A stretch of 26,183 bases of DNA from DASZGI01 sp035938995 (GCF_035938995.1 NZ_DASZGI010000297.1:1-26183), one strand, 5' to 3'. Shown: positions 1-8,695, counted from the first letter of the stretch. Notes: generated by a model not told the origin, from the sequence alone. Made by a program: numbers and translations.

Positions 1-194
1 ACGGGCTCGCCCGCACCATAGTGCGTCGACGTCGACCGCGATCGACCCAGCCAGCATCGACCCGACCAGCCCCGGCCACAAGCGCGACCACACGCGAACT
101 CTCGATCACCACGACGCGGCAACGCCCGCCCAACAGCTAACATCGGCGATTCGGCCACCGAACTGCGCATCGGCACGGGGAAGCGCGGGTTAGT
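1..194. other. no gene assigned
   Basis: No start codon with a ribosome binding site is visible here. One plus-strand frame stays open from base 2 to a TAG near 192 and would encode a Pro/Thr/Asp-rich tail, so the 3' end of a gene entering from the left and converging on the EACC1 gene is possible. Composition alone cannot decide this. Confidence 0.3.
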
Positions 195-572
195 TCAAGC
201 CTTGAGCGTGGCGAGGAAGCCCTCGATGAGCTCAGCCTGCTGCTCCGGAGTCACCGAGCTCAGGGTCAGCGACTTGTCCCCGACCGCGATGGTGACGGAG
301 CGCTCGGTGCGCCGAGCCCACTGGAACAAGGCGCCGAGAACGCCGCTCAGACCGCTGAGCGCGATGCCCGTCACGCGCAGCAGGCCCTCGATCGTCTCGA
401 GCCCCTTCGCCCCCTCCGGCACGTCGGCGGCGTCGACCGGTTCGACGTCCTCGACGTCCAGCCGCAACAACTCCGAGCGCAACGCGGCGGTGAGCTGGCG
501 CACGTCCTGCTCGTCGTCCTCCTCGGCGCTGAGCACCTGCACGACGACCTCGTCCGCGTCCGTGTCACCCAC
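195..572 (-). CDS. EACC1-like effector-associated constant component
   Basis: A 125-residue protein of the kind called effector-associated constant component EACC1, found beside caspase-type effectors in actinobacterial conflict systems. The GTG at 572 was chosen because GGGAGGGAG lies about 6 bases upstream; the open frame continues to 659 but overlaps the caspase gene. It has an acidic N-terminal half with beta-strand character (EVVVQVLSAEED, LTAALRSELL). A Gly/Leu-rich helix follows (IALSGLSGVLGALFQWARR), then a short strand pair (SVTIAVGDKSLTLSSV) and a final helix (PEQQAELIEGFLATL). It lies 53 bases downstream of the caspase stop on the same strand, so the two are probably co-transcribed. 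In the family it is thought to act as an adaptor or signal relay for the effector; the biochemical role is unknown. The family call rests on recall of the family layout and on the neighbour. Confidence 0.8.
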   Translation of the reverse strand: MGDTDADEVVVQVLSAEEDDEQDVRQLTAALRSELLRLDVEDVEPVDAADVPEGAKGLETIEGLLRVTGIALSGLSGVLGALFQWARRTERSVTIAVGDKSLTLSSVTPEQQAELIEGFLATLKA

Positions 573-625
573 GAGAACTCCCTCCCTCGCGGCCCGAGCG
601 GACCGCCAACCGGGTCGCCGGACTG

Positions 626-2374
626 TCATCCGCCGGTGGCGGACAGCTCCCAAAGGCATACTCGCGCATCGGCTCCGACGGTGCAGAGCATTCGCCCTTT
701 CGGATGGAACGCGACGGCCGACGCGCCGCCAGTGTGCGCATCCTGAGTCGCCAGGAGGTCGCCCTTAAGTGCGTCCCAGAGCCATAGCTCGCCCCGTTCG
801 CCCGCTCCGGCGACGAGTTGGCCGTTTGGGCTCACCTGTACGGACACCGCGAGCGAGGGTGCGGGGGCGACCAGCTCGCCAACTCGGTGTGCGGCGCCGG
901 GATCCCAGACCTCGACGATGCCCCGGCCGCCGATGAACAATCGAGTGCCGTCGCCGCCGAACGCCACGCCGAGCGTCTCATCGCCGTCCGTGGTCAGCTG
1001 CTGGAGCCGTGCGCCACTGGCTGGATTCCATATGAGCACATCGCCGTCGCCGCGCGCCGCAGCCAACGTCTGTCCGTCATGGCTGAACGCGATCGCGCTC
1101 GCCGGGCCGAAACGGGTCTCCGAAGTGCGTGTCGTCCGGGCGGTCCGTGGATCCCAGAGGCAGACGGTCCCGTCCTCGCACGCGGCGGCGAGGAGCGCGC
1201 CGTCCGGACTGTATGCAAGGGCGCGAATGGCGTCTGACGCCCCCTTCAGGGCCGCGGCGAATCCGGCGTCGTGCGCGTGCCGCATATGCACTGATGTACT
1301 GACGCCCCCGGTAGCGAATTGGGAGCCGTCGGGACTGAACGCGACAGCCATCAGTGGGCTCAGTATCAACGCGGAATTTTTGAGATCACCCGTGGCGCAG
1401 TCCCACACCCGCGCCGTCCCGTCACCGCCGACTGTGGCGAGCAGCGCGCCGTCCGGGCTGAACGCGTTGTCGTGAACATGGCCCCGATGCCCGGTCATGA
1501 CACGCGTGAGGCGGATACTCGCAACTGGCCTGGGCGGCGCAGGCGAAACAGGCCTCGGACTCGTGCTCGCCGTCCGGGCCTGCGCGCTGCTCACCGGGTC
1601 CGCCGCGCGAGTGCTGCGCGCTAGATAGATGACGCCCTCCGCCTCGACCATCCAACGCTGCGGGTTCTGCTCGGGGCGGCGCTCTTGTACGTATTCGCGA
1701 GCGTAGTGGTAGGCCTCGTCGAGGGAAATCCAGCCGTCGCGGTCGCGGTCCGCTTCGCCGGTGCTCAGCCCGTCCACCAGCCCCGCCGTGAACACGGACG
1801 TGAAGGCGCCGTCCTCCCCCTCGTCCTCGTACGACTCCTGGACGGCGCGCGACGAGGTGAGCACGACCAGGCCCTGCCCGCTTCCGATCAGCTCGGCGCC
1901 CACGTCGACTCCGCCGCTCTTGGCGCCCCTGGCGAATGCACCGCTATAGCAGCAGTCGAGGATGAGGACCTTGCGCAGGGCGCGGCATTCGTCGAGCAGG
2001 TCGGTCAGCAAGCGCGCCTGCGTCGCCGTCGTTCTCAGGGCCGCGCGACGGGTGTCGAGCGCGGCGAAGTACAACGTCTGGTCGCGCTTGCTCAGGAGGC
2101 CGTGGCAGGAGAGGTACACGACCACCAAGTCGTGCCGCCGCGCTTCCGCGAGGAAAACCTCCAGCTTCGACCGCACCTCGGACGACGGCCGATCGATCAC
2201 GGCGTCCACCGCGAAGCCGCCGATCACCGGGTCCTCCAGCACTGCCGACAGACGGCGCGCGTCGATTTCCGGACCGCGCAGCGCGGTGAGTCCGGAATCC
2301 GGCTCGTATACGCCATTGGCGATCACGAGCGCCAGCCTCCGCCCCTCGGCCCGCGCAGAGTCAACGGATGCCAT
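626..2374 (-). CDS. caspase-like protease fused to seven WD40 repeats
   Basis: A 582-residue cytoplasmic protein with no signal peptide. Residues about 13-245 form a C14-type caspase/metacaspase domain: the core strand LALVIANGVY, the catalytic His in YLSCHG (about H91) and the catalytic Cys in ILDCCYSGAF (about C142). An EF-hand-like loop, DRDRDGWISLDE, sits near 210-222, as in other actinobacterial caspases of this group. After a Pro/Ser linker (about 255-285), seven WD40 repeats run to the C-terminus, ending in VWD, LWD, IWN or LWE in six of seven, enough for a closed propeller. The likely role is a regulated protease effector whose propeller senses a partner or signal; the substrate is unknown. 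ATG 2374 is preceded by GAGG at 7 bases; a GTG directly before it (2377) is an alternative. It is probably co-transcribed with the EACC1 gene and diverges from the zinc-ribbon/ATPase operon. Confidence 0.9.
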   Translation of the reverse strand: MASVDSARAEGRRLALVIANGVYEPDSGLTALRGPEIDARRLSAVLEDPVIGGFAVDAVIDRPSSEVRSKLEVFLAEARRHDLVVVYLSCHGLLSKRDQTLYFAALDTRRAALRTTATQARLLTDLLDECRALRKVLILDCCYSGAFARGAKSGGVDVGAELIGSGQGLVVLTSSRAVQESYEDEGEDGAFTSVFTAGLVDGLSTGEADRDRDGWISLDEAYHYAREYVQERRPEQNPQRWMVEAEGVIYLARSTRAADPVSSAQARTASTSPRPVSPAPPRPVASIRLTRVMTGHRGHVHDNAFSPDGALLATVGGDGTARVWDCATGDLKNSALILSPLMAVAFSPDGSQFATGGVSTSVHMRHAHDAGFAAALKGASDAIRALAYSPDGALLAAACEDGTVCLWDPRTARTTRTSETRFGPASAIAFSHDGQTLAAARGDGDVLIWNPASGARLQQLTTDGDETLGVAFGGDGTRLFIGGRGIVEVWDPGAAHRVGELVAPAPSLAVSVQVSPNGQLVAGAGERGELWLWDALKGDLLATQDAHTGGASAVAFHPKGRMLCTVGADARVCLWELSATGG

Positions 2375-2618
2375 CACGGCACCTCGTTTCCTGACGAATC
2401 ACCAAACCCCCTCGCATCGCCGCACGACCAGCCGCGGCAACGGAATCATAACGGAATCCAGATTGTGGCCAGCTGCCTGCGCTGACCTGGTGTAGCTTCC
2501 AGAATCGCGGGTACCGCCCAAAAGAGAGGCGGATTCCCGCAACTGTTATTCGCACCAATTTTCGACGCCCACAAGCAAGGGGCGTTCTTTTCGCGCACGC
2601 ACTTATTTGGGGGGTACG
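2375..2618. promoter_or_regulatory. divergent promoter region with direct and inverted repeats
   Basis: This 244-base gap separates the divergent caspase and zinc-ribbon genes, so it must hold promoters for both. It contains a 9-base direct repeat AACGGAATC at 2439-2447 and 2450-2458, an 11-base period equal to one helical turn. It also has an imperfect inverted repeat: GCGGG/CCGCC at 2507-2518 pairs with GGCGG/CCCGC at 2528-2540 around a 9-base loop. No convincing -35/-10 pair was found. Confidence 0.4.
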
Positions 2619-3971
2619 GTGGGCGATTTCTGCTACCTCTGCGGCGGACCATTGCCCCCGGATTTCGGAGGCACTTGTCCCCACTGCGGCCTCGGAGTGA
2701 TCGAAGCGCGTCAGCCGGCTGCGATGGCGGTCACCGTCGCGGTCGGCGCGCCTGTCGCAGCCAGCGTTCCTGCTGCATCCGTTACCGTCGCCTTCGCCGC
2801 AGTGCCGGATCTGCCGGGCGGACCGCCCGAGCAGGCGGCCGCGGCCACGGTCCAGTTGCCCATCTATCAGAGTCCTCCGATGGTTGCCGGGCCGGAGCGT
2901 ACGCAGGTCCTGATCGCCGGCCCGGAGCAGATCCGGCGCCAGTGGGGGAAGCCTCGGCGCAGAACTGTCATCGCGGTGTGCGGCGTCATCGTGCTCGCGG
3001 CCGGCGGTCTTGTCGCCTACGAGGTGCTCAAGCCCGCGCCGCCGTCAGCTGCGTCCACCGTGCAGCAGTACTTCACAGACCTCTCAAACGACGACACCGC
3101 CGGTGCTCTCGCCCTCGTGGACAAGAGCACGCTGGGCGATTCCCTGCTCGGTTCCGACCCGACCTCCTTCGGGCAGCTGCGCTCCGCAGCGGTGCTGCGC
3201 GCGGCGAACACCCGGCCCACGGATGTCACCGTCAACTCGACCGTGCACGGCGCGACGTTCGGCGGCCAAGCGTTCAACGTCGTGCAGGTCTCCTACAAGG
3301 CCGGCGGCGTCTCGATGTCTCAGACGATCGACGTCGTGAACGCTCCGTCCGGAAGCGCCTCCGCGTTCCTGCTCGAGAATCCGTTCCTGAACCTCGATGT
3401 GCAGGACGGCACCGGCCAGGCCGTCAGCGTCAACGGCGTCGCGGCCGGGACCGGTGAGGTCCAGGCGTCCGTCTTCCCGGGCGCCTACACCGCGACGCTG
3501 AGCAGTACCGCGCTGCTTGCCGGCGCAACGCAGGCGGCGACCCCCGGGGCGGCCGGATCGCTCGGGGAGGCCACCCTGAACGTCACCTTCCCGGCCCCCG
3601 CGCTCGCGCCCGGAGCCCAGGAAGCGATCCAGGCACAGATCAAGAGCGCCTTGGACGCCTGCGCGCAGAGCACCAGCCCGTCGCCCCCGAACTGCCCGTT
3701 CAGCGTGTTCCAGGGCGGCTCGGACGACAGCGTGCAGTGGACGATCACCACGTATCCGAGCCCGACGATCGCGCCCGCGGCCAATCCGAGCGCCGACGAC
3801 CAGGTCGACATCACCGATCAGAACCAGGACGGCGTGGTCCAGTACACCGACACCTACACCGATTTCAGTGGGACGCAGCAGACGAATACCGGTCAGACCC
3901 AGTTCGGTGTGTCCGGATACGCCACGGCCGACGGCTCCAACATCACCGTCACCCTGTCGAACTACTTCTGA
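2619..3971 (+). CDS. zinc-ribbon, single-pass membrane protein with extracytoplasmic domain
   Basis: A 450-residue protein. GTG 2619 was chosen because GGGGGG lies 4-5 bases upstream; an in-frame TTG at 2607 lies within that site. The N-terminus is a short zinc ribbon with C5-x2-C8 and C20-x2-C23. A low-complexity Ala/Val/Pro stretch follows to about residue 110, then a positively charged flank (KPRRR) and one transmembrane helix at about 116-136. The remaining ~310 residues should be outside the membrane and include a region resembling NTF2/DUF4878-like domains (STVQQYFTDLSNDDTAGALA). The layout of cytoplasmic zinc ribbon, helix and external domains recalls TcaA/YvbJ-type proteins, but homology is not established. 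First gene of the 2619-8695 operon. Function unknown; a sensor or anchor for the downstream ATPase is an inference. Confidence 0.85.
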   Translation: MGDFCYLCGGPLPPDFGGTCPHCGLGVIEARQPAAMAVTVAVGAPVAASVPAASVTVAFAAVPDLPGGPPEQAAAATVQLPIYQSPPMVAGPERTQVLIAGPEQIRRQWGKPRRRTVIAVCGVIVLAAGGLVAYEVLKPAPPSAASTVQQYFTDLSNDDTAGALALVDKSTLGDSLLGSDPTSFGQLRSAAVLRAANTRPTDVTVNSTVHGATFGGQAFNVVQVSYKAGGVSMSQTIDVVNAPSGSASAFLLENPFLNLDVQDGTGQAVSVNGVAAGTGEVQASVFPGAYTATLSSTALLAGATQAATPGAAGSLGEATLNVTFPAPALAPGAQEAIQAQIKSALDACAQSTSPSPPNCPFSVFQGGSDDSVQWTITTYPSPTIAPAANPSADDQVDITDQNQDGVVQYTDTYTDFSGTQQTNTGQTQFGVSGYATADGSNITVTLSNYF

Positions 3972-4082
3972 GCCCGGCGGCTCCGGCCGCCCACACCCGT
4001 TCCCGTTCCGGCACTGTGGCCGCCCCCCTCGACGCGCCGGAACGCGGATCTTCACCACCCAAAAGCAAGGGAGAACACTGAC

Positions 4083-5138
4083 GTGACCCTGCCAACCCAG
4101 ATGCCCGCCGTCGGCGACGGTTGGGCAGCCGCCGCCACCAGTGGCGACATGGCCTACCGCACCCAGTCGCTCAAGTTCCAGCCGATGGAGATCGCGCTCG
4201 ACGAGTCCGTGAACCGGCTCGCGCTGGTCTGGCTCTACGTGCGCGCCGCGGGCATCTCCATCATCTTCTGGATGGTGCTGTTCGTGATCTGGCTCATCAC
4301 GAACCTCAGCTCGTTCTCGAACTCGGCCGGCGGCGGTGTGGACACCAGCCTGCTGAAGATCGACTCCATCCTGGCGTTCCTGCTGTTCTGGTTCGCCATG
4401 CTGTTCACCCGCACCCAGGAGCCCATCGCGGAGTGGCGTTCCATGATCGAGGAGCGCGCCGCCGCCGCGACCTCGGCCTACGCGGCGATCTACGGTTCGC
4501 TGCGCCGCCGCCAGATTCCGCTGAGCCCGGTCGCGCTGCGCGTGCGCAGCGACATCCTCGGACAGGAGGCGGTGAACAACCGTCTCGTCATCGCCGAGCG
4601 CGGATACACCGCATACGTCTCGGTCTTCCCGTACGGCACGAGCCTCTACGTGGGCTGGCTGATGTTCCGCAACCGCCGCGGCTACCAGCTGATCTTCACC
4701 TTCCTCAAGGACGCGATCGGCAGCGTCTTCGGGCGGTCCGACCTGATCAGCCAGATGCTGCGCACCGAGAAGATCCGGGCCATGCGCGAGGCGCTGCACT
4801 ACGCGGCCCGCGAAGGCGTCGACATCGCGATCCGCGGGATCGACGTGCCGCTCGTGGCCACCTTCGGCCACGACGTGCCGATCCAGGACCTCGACGCGCC
4901 GACGCCCAGCGGATCGGTCGGCTACGGGTCCGCACCCGCCCCGGCTCCGGTTCCCGGCTTCGGGCAGGCCCCGCCGCCGCACGCCTACGCCGCCCCGGCG
5001 CCTGGTTCCGCTCCGGTTCCCGGTCCCGCACCGGTTCCCGACTTCGGCCAGGCGGACGCAGCCCCCGCATACCCCGCTCAAGGCCCCGCGCCCGAAGCTT
5101 TCGCCGCTCCGGAGCCGACTCCGCCGGTCCAGCACTGA
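4083..5138 (+). CDS. two-TM membrane protein with Pro/Ala-rich tail
   Basis: A 351-residue protein of unrecognised family. GTG 4083 follows AGGGAGA by about 9 bases. Two hydrophobic helices lie at about 51-74 and 93-109. A cytoplasmic-looking region of about 170 residues follows, with heavily basic patches (GSLRRRQIPL, MFRNRRGYQL) and a conserved-looking core (ERGYTAYVSVFPYGTSLYVGWL). From about residue 280 the chain is a disordered Pro/Ala/Gly tail with a repeated PVPGFGQ/PVPDFGQ motif. Its TGA is one base before the ATG of the ATPase gene, so translation is probably coupled and the two products are likely partners at the membrane. No catalytic motif was recognised. Confidence 0.85.
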   Translation: MTLPTQMPAVGDGWAAAATSGDMAYRTQSLKFQPMEIALDESVNRLALVWLYVRAAGISIIFWMVLFVIWLITNLSSFSNSAGGGVDTSLLKIDSILAFLLFWFAMLFTRTQEPIAEWRSMIEERAAAATSAYAAIYGSLRRRQIPLSPVALRVRSDILGQEAVNNRLVIAERGYTAYVSVFPYGTSLYVGWLMFRNRRGYQLIFTFLKDAIGSVFGRSDLISQMLRTEKIRAMREALHYAAREGVDIAIRGIDVPLVATFGHDVPIQDLDAPTPSGSVGYGSAPAPAPVPGFGQAPPPHAYAAPAPGSAPVPGPAPVPDFGQADAAPAYPAQGPAPEAFAAPEPTPPVQH

Positions 5139-5139
5139 G

Positions 5140-7908
5140 ATGGCCGGCGAGGGGGTGCTGACCGCGGCCGACGCCCGCGGCGTCTGGGCGTGGGTCGCGG
5201 TCGGCATCGACGCCGCCGCCGATCTCACCGAGACGCTCGAATACGCCGCGCTGCCCGACCGCGACCGACTGGAGAAGGCATCTGCGGCGGAGACGGCGTG
5301 GCTCGCCGGGCAGTGGGATAACGCCGACGCCGGCCGCTTCGCGCTGCGCTACATCACCGAACCCGGCCGGCCGATGCGCTGCGTGCTGCTCGGCCGGGTC
5401 CAGGGGCCGGAGCGCGACTTGACGATCAGCGCCGCGCGGCGGCTGCGCGAGCGGATGGCGGCGCTGCCCAAGCACGTCCTCGGCGGCGAGGCCGGCGACG
5501 CGGCGTCGGTCGGCGGCTGGCTCGCCCCTTTCCAGCCGCACCCGGCCGGCCTGGTCGACATCCGCAAACGCATCCGCCCCGGCACACCCAACCGGCCTGA
5601 CGCAGGGGTCGCACACTACCTCGTCATCGAGCCCTTCACCGTCGCCGCCGCGTCCTGGGAACCCATGTGGCAGGCGATGGCGGCGCATCCCGAGCGGCTG
5701 CTGCTCGATGTCGCGCTCGAACCTTACGCGGTGCCCGCCGAACTAAGCCGACTCCTGCACGCGCTGGCCACCCAGTACGGTCGGCTGGCCAGCCCCGGCG
5801 CCTACCACGCCGACCTCGGCAGCTCGGGCGCGCGGTATGCGCCCGACGCCTTCGCCATCGACGCCGCGCGGCTATTCGCGGACGCGGCCCGGCGATACGC
5901 GGCGCACGCCTTCAAGCTCCGGGTGACACTGGCCTCCCCGGCGCCGCTGCCCGAGTCGCTCGCCGAACTGCTCGGCCGCACGATCTCGCCGCCGGAGCGG
6001 CCCACCGGAGAAAGCGCCCTGACCGCCACCTTCCAGGGCGCGGCGCACTGCGCGGTGCGGCCGGTCGGACCCGCCGAGCTCGAGGCCGCCTGGACCAACA
6101 TCAGAACACTGGATCTGCTCCGGTGGGATGCGCAGTATCTCAGCATGCTGCCGGTGGCCGTCCCGCCCGGGCTGCGGCTGCTCGCGGAACTGGCCGACGT
6201 GCGCGAGGCCGCGGCCGCGCTGCGCCTGCCGCTCGCCGCGCACGGCACCATGCCCGGATTCCCCGTCCGCAGCCCGAGGATCGCCGGCCTGACCGACTTC
6301 TCCACGACCGGCCGCGCCGTCGAACTCGGCCGGCAACTGGTGGGCGGCCGCCCCACCCAACCGCTCGGCATCGGTCTCGACGATCTGGCGAGGCACACGG
6401 TGGTGGTCGGCGCCGCCGGGTCAGGGAAGACGAACGATGTCCTCTCGCTCTGCGAACAGCTCTGGCGCGACCATCGCGTCCCGTTCCTGGTCTTGGAGCC
6501 GGCGAACACGACGCTCGACGACTATCGCTGGCTCGCCACCCGGCCGGGGCTCGAGGATCTGCTGGTCTTCACCGTCGGCAACGAGGCGGTCGCCCCGCTG
6601 CGGCTCAACCCCTTCGAGGTGCCGCCGGGCGTACGCGTCGGCAGTCATATCAGCGGTCTGGTCGCGTGCTTCGACGCCGTCTACGGCCTCGAAGATCCGC
6701 TGCCCGAGCTCTACACCCGGGCGATGCGGTCGGCGTACGCGCGCCGCGGGATCTTCCCGACCGAGACCTCGGGGCAGCGGCACCGGGGCAGCTGGCCCAC
6801 GCTCGCCGACTTCGCCGCCGAGATGGTGCGGGAGACCGAAGACCTCGAATATGCCGCCGATCAGCGGGCGAACATCCTGGCCGGCTCGCGGCTACGGGTC
6901 CTCGCCCTGATGGAGGGCGCCTGCGCCGGCACGCTCGACTGCGAGAGGTCGTATCCCCTCGAGCGGCTGCTGGGCCGTCCGGTGGTGATCGAGCTGGCCG
7001 AGGTCGGCGACGACGAGCGGGAGCAGGCGCTGCTCACGGCCTTGATTCTGCACGCGGTCACCGGATACGCGAAGGCCGGGCGCACCACGGGCGGGCTGGA
7101 GCACGTCACCGTCCTCGAGGAGGCCCATCGCCTGCTCGCCCGGCCGGCGCGCGGTGGCGACGGGAGCCGGGCCGACGGCTACGGGGACGCGCGGGCGCGG
7201 GCGGCCCGGACGCTCGCCGCCACCCTCGCGGACGGACACAAATACGGCGAGGGGCTGGTCTTCGTCGAGCAGTTGCCCGGCCGCCTGGTCGAGGACGCGT
7301 ACAAGAACTCGAACCTGAAGATCGTGCACCGGCTCGCGGCGCAGGATGAGCGGGCCCTGATCGGCGCCGCCATACGCTTCTCGCCCGACCAGGAGCGGGC
7401 CGCCGCGACGCTCGAGCCCTTCACCGCGTTCGTCCATCACGACGGACTCGACCGCCCGGCGCTGGTTCGCGCCGACGACGCGCGGACCGGCTCCGGGCGC
7501 GCGCCGCTGGCGGACGACACCGCGCTCGCCGAGCGTTTCAGGGTCCTGGCTTCGTCGGACCGCGAGGTGGACGCGGCGATCGCGCCCTTCCCCGAGTGCC
7601 AGGGCTGCGCCCACCGCTGCCGGTTCCGCTCCCAGGCGGCGACGGCGGCGCGACCGGACCATGTCGACGGGCTGCGCGCGCGGGTCGGCGGCTACCCGAC
7701 CACGCGGGCGGCGCGCGCCGACTGGTGGCAGCAGACCGCCGAATGGGTGCGCGTCGTGTCCGACGAGATCCCCGCCGACGCGGCGGACGTCGCGGCCCGC
7801 CGCGACTACGAGGCCTGTGTCTTCGTCCACCTCAGCCGTGCGGCGTGGCGCCGCGACGCGCTGACCTGGAATCGCCTCTATCGAGAGCACGTGCAAGGCG
7901 GGCCCTGA
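5140..7908 (+). CDS. HerA/VirB4-like P-loop ATPase with C-terminal cysteine cluster
   Basis: A 922-residue soluble ATPase of the HerA/FtsK superfamily (DUF87/VirB4-like). Walker A is GAAGSGKT at 424-431, followed by a strand that suits this superfamily (PFLVLEPAN). Walker B is VTVLEEAHR at 656-664, with the catalytic acidic pair E660/E661. A later segment, KIVHRLAAQDERALIGAAI, matches the post-Walker-B region where these ATPases carry sensor or arginine-finger residues. The first ~400 residues match no domain I can name. Near the C-terminus C820, C823 and C827 (CQGCAHRC), plus C893, could bind Zn or an Fe-S cluster. Such ATPases usually act as hexameric pumps on DNA or protein. The ATG is one base after the preceding stop, indicating tight coupling to the two-TM protein. 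The substrate is unknown. Confidence 0.88.
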   Translation: MAGEGVLTAADARGVWAWVAVGIDAAADLTETLEYAALPDRDRLEKASAAETAWLAGQWDNADAGRFALRYITEPGRPMRCVLLGRVQGPERDLTISAARRLRERMAALPKHVLGGEAGDAASVGGWLAPFQPHPAGLVDIRKRIRPGTPNRPDAGVAHYLVIEPFTVAAASWEPMWQAMAAHPERLLLDVALEPYAVPAELSRLLHALATQYGRLASPGAYHADLGSSGARYAPDAFAIDAARLFADAARRYAAHAFKLRVTLASPAPLPESLAELLGRTISPPERPTGESALTATFQGAAHCAVRPVGPAELEAAWTNIRTLDLLRWDAQYLSMLPVAVPPGLRLLAELADVREAAAALRLPLAAHGTMPGFPVRSPRIAGLTDFSTTGRAVELGRQLVGGRPTQPLGIGLDDLARHTVVVGAAGSGKTNDVLSLCEQLWRDHRVPFLVLEPANTTLDDYRWLATRPGLEDLLVFTVGNEAVAPLRLNPFEVPPGVRVGSHISGLVACFDAVYGLEDPLPELYTRAMRSAYARRGIFPTETSGQRHRGSWPTLADFAAEMVRETEDLEYAADQRANILAGSRLRVLALMEGACAGTLDCERSYPLERLLGRPVVIELAEVGDDEREQALLTALILHAVTGYAKAGRTTGGLEHVTVLEEAHRLLARPARGGDGSRADGYGDARARAARTLAATLADGHKYGEGLVFVEQLPGRLVEDAYKNSNLKIVHRLAAQDERALIGAAIRFSPDQERAAATLEPFTAFVHHDGLDRPALVRADDARTGSGRAPLADDTALAERFRVLASSDREVDAAIAPFPECQGCAHRCRFRSQAATAARPDHVDGLRARVGGYPTTRAARADWWQQTAEWVRVVSDEIPADAADVAARRDYEACVFVHLSRAAWRRDALTWNRLYREHVQGGP

Positions 7909-7918
7909 CGGCGTTCTT

Positions 7919-7932
7919 ACACCGCGCGGTGT
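7919..7932. promoter_or_regulatory. 14-bp perfect palindrome between operon genes
   Basis: ACACCGCGCGGTGT is a perfect palindrome 10 bases after the ATPase stop and 40 bases before the next start. GTTC on the left (after a two-base TT bulge) and GAAC on the right extend the symmetry. It could be an operator for an internal promoter or a short stem in the mRNA; there is no U-run, so it is not a standard terminator. Confidence 0.4.
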
Positions 7933-7972
7933 GAACTTGCCCGCAAGGGCCCACCAACCCGGGAAGGAACCC

Positions 7973-8695
7973 GTGTCCGATCACGACGAGAACGATCCGT
8001 TCGGCGAGACCCAGGACGCACCGGAGCCGCTCGCCGCTTTCGAGGCGTTCCGGCCGCAGGGAGCGAAGGAGCAGGCGCCGACCGAGCCGTTCCCGGCGGA
8101 GTACCTCAGCGAGCCGACAGCAGTGCTGCCGACCGCGCAGGCCGAGCCTGCGGGCGAGTACGGCGCGGTCGACGATGGTTACGCTGCGGCGTTCCCGCCT
8201 CCGCTGCCTGCGCCCGCCTTCGAGTACGCGGCAGCGGCGCCCACCGGCGCAGGTCACGCGCGCGGGCGAAAGCGCTCCCTGCTGATATTCGGCAGTGTCG
8301 CCGTGCTGGTGGTCGGCCTCGGCGCCGGGGCGTACGCGATCACGCAGCCGTCCGGCGGGCAGACTTCCGCGTCGTCTCCCGCGGTGACCGCGACACCCAC
8401 GCCCGGCGCGTTGAACGGAGCCAAGAGCGGCAGGATCACGACCGCTCGGCTGACAGTGACCACCGTCGGGACCGACTCCTTCACCGCCACGGCGGCGAAC
8501 GGCACAGCCGTCACCGTGCGGATCCTGCCGACGACGCGATTCGGCACAGCGGCGCGGCCGTTCACCCGCGGGCAGTTGGTGGCGGGCGCCGACGTCGTCG
8601 CGCGGCTGCGGCGGGAGGCGAACGGAACCTTGGTCGCCACGGTGATCGCGGCCGGGGCCGCGTCGGCCTCCGCGACCGCCTCAGCCGGAGTCTGA
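7973..8695 (+). CDS. single-pass membrane protein with DUF5666-like C-terminal domain
   Basis: A 240-residue protein. GTG 7973 was chosen over the upstream in-frame GTG at 7931 because GGAAGGA sits a few bases before it. The first ~95 residues are acidic and Pro/Ala-rich with repeated EP/PAP segments, probably disordered and cytoplasmic. A basic flank (RGRKR) leads into one transmembrane helix at about 102-123. After a Ser/Thr/Pro linker, the external ~75 residues have a small beta-barrel pattern (GRITTARLTVTTVGTDSFTA, TVRILPTTRFG, QLVAGADVVARLR) like DUF5666 domains. It is the last gene of the operon that encodes the zinc-ribbon protein and the ATPase. Its order, disordered tail then helix then external domain, echoes the first gene. 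Function unknown. Confidence 0.8.
   Translation: MSDHDENDPFGETQDAPEPLAAFEAFRPQGAKEQAPTEPFPAEYLSEPTAVLPTAQAEPAGEYGAVDDGYAAAFPPPLPAPAFEYAAAAPTGAGHARGRKRSLLIFGSVAVLVVGLGAGAYAITQPSGGQTSASSPAVTATPTPGALNGAKSGRITTARLTVTTVGTDSFTATAANGTAVTVRILPTTRFGTAARPFTRGQLVAGADVVARLRREANGTLVATVIAAGAASASATASAGV

Noticed and set aside
1685..2485. 266-residue plus-strand frame opposite the caspase
   Set aside because: It is the complement of the conserved caspase domain and has no ribosome binding site or recognisable domain.
3084..5228. 714-residue minus-strand open frame
   Set aside because: It lies opposite three well-supported plus-strand genes, has Arg/Gly/Asp-rich composition typical of antisense frames in GC-rich DNA, and shows no domain.
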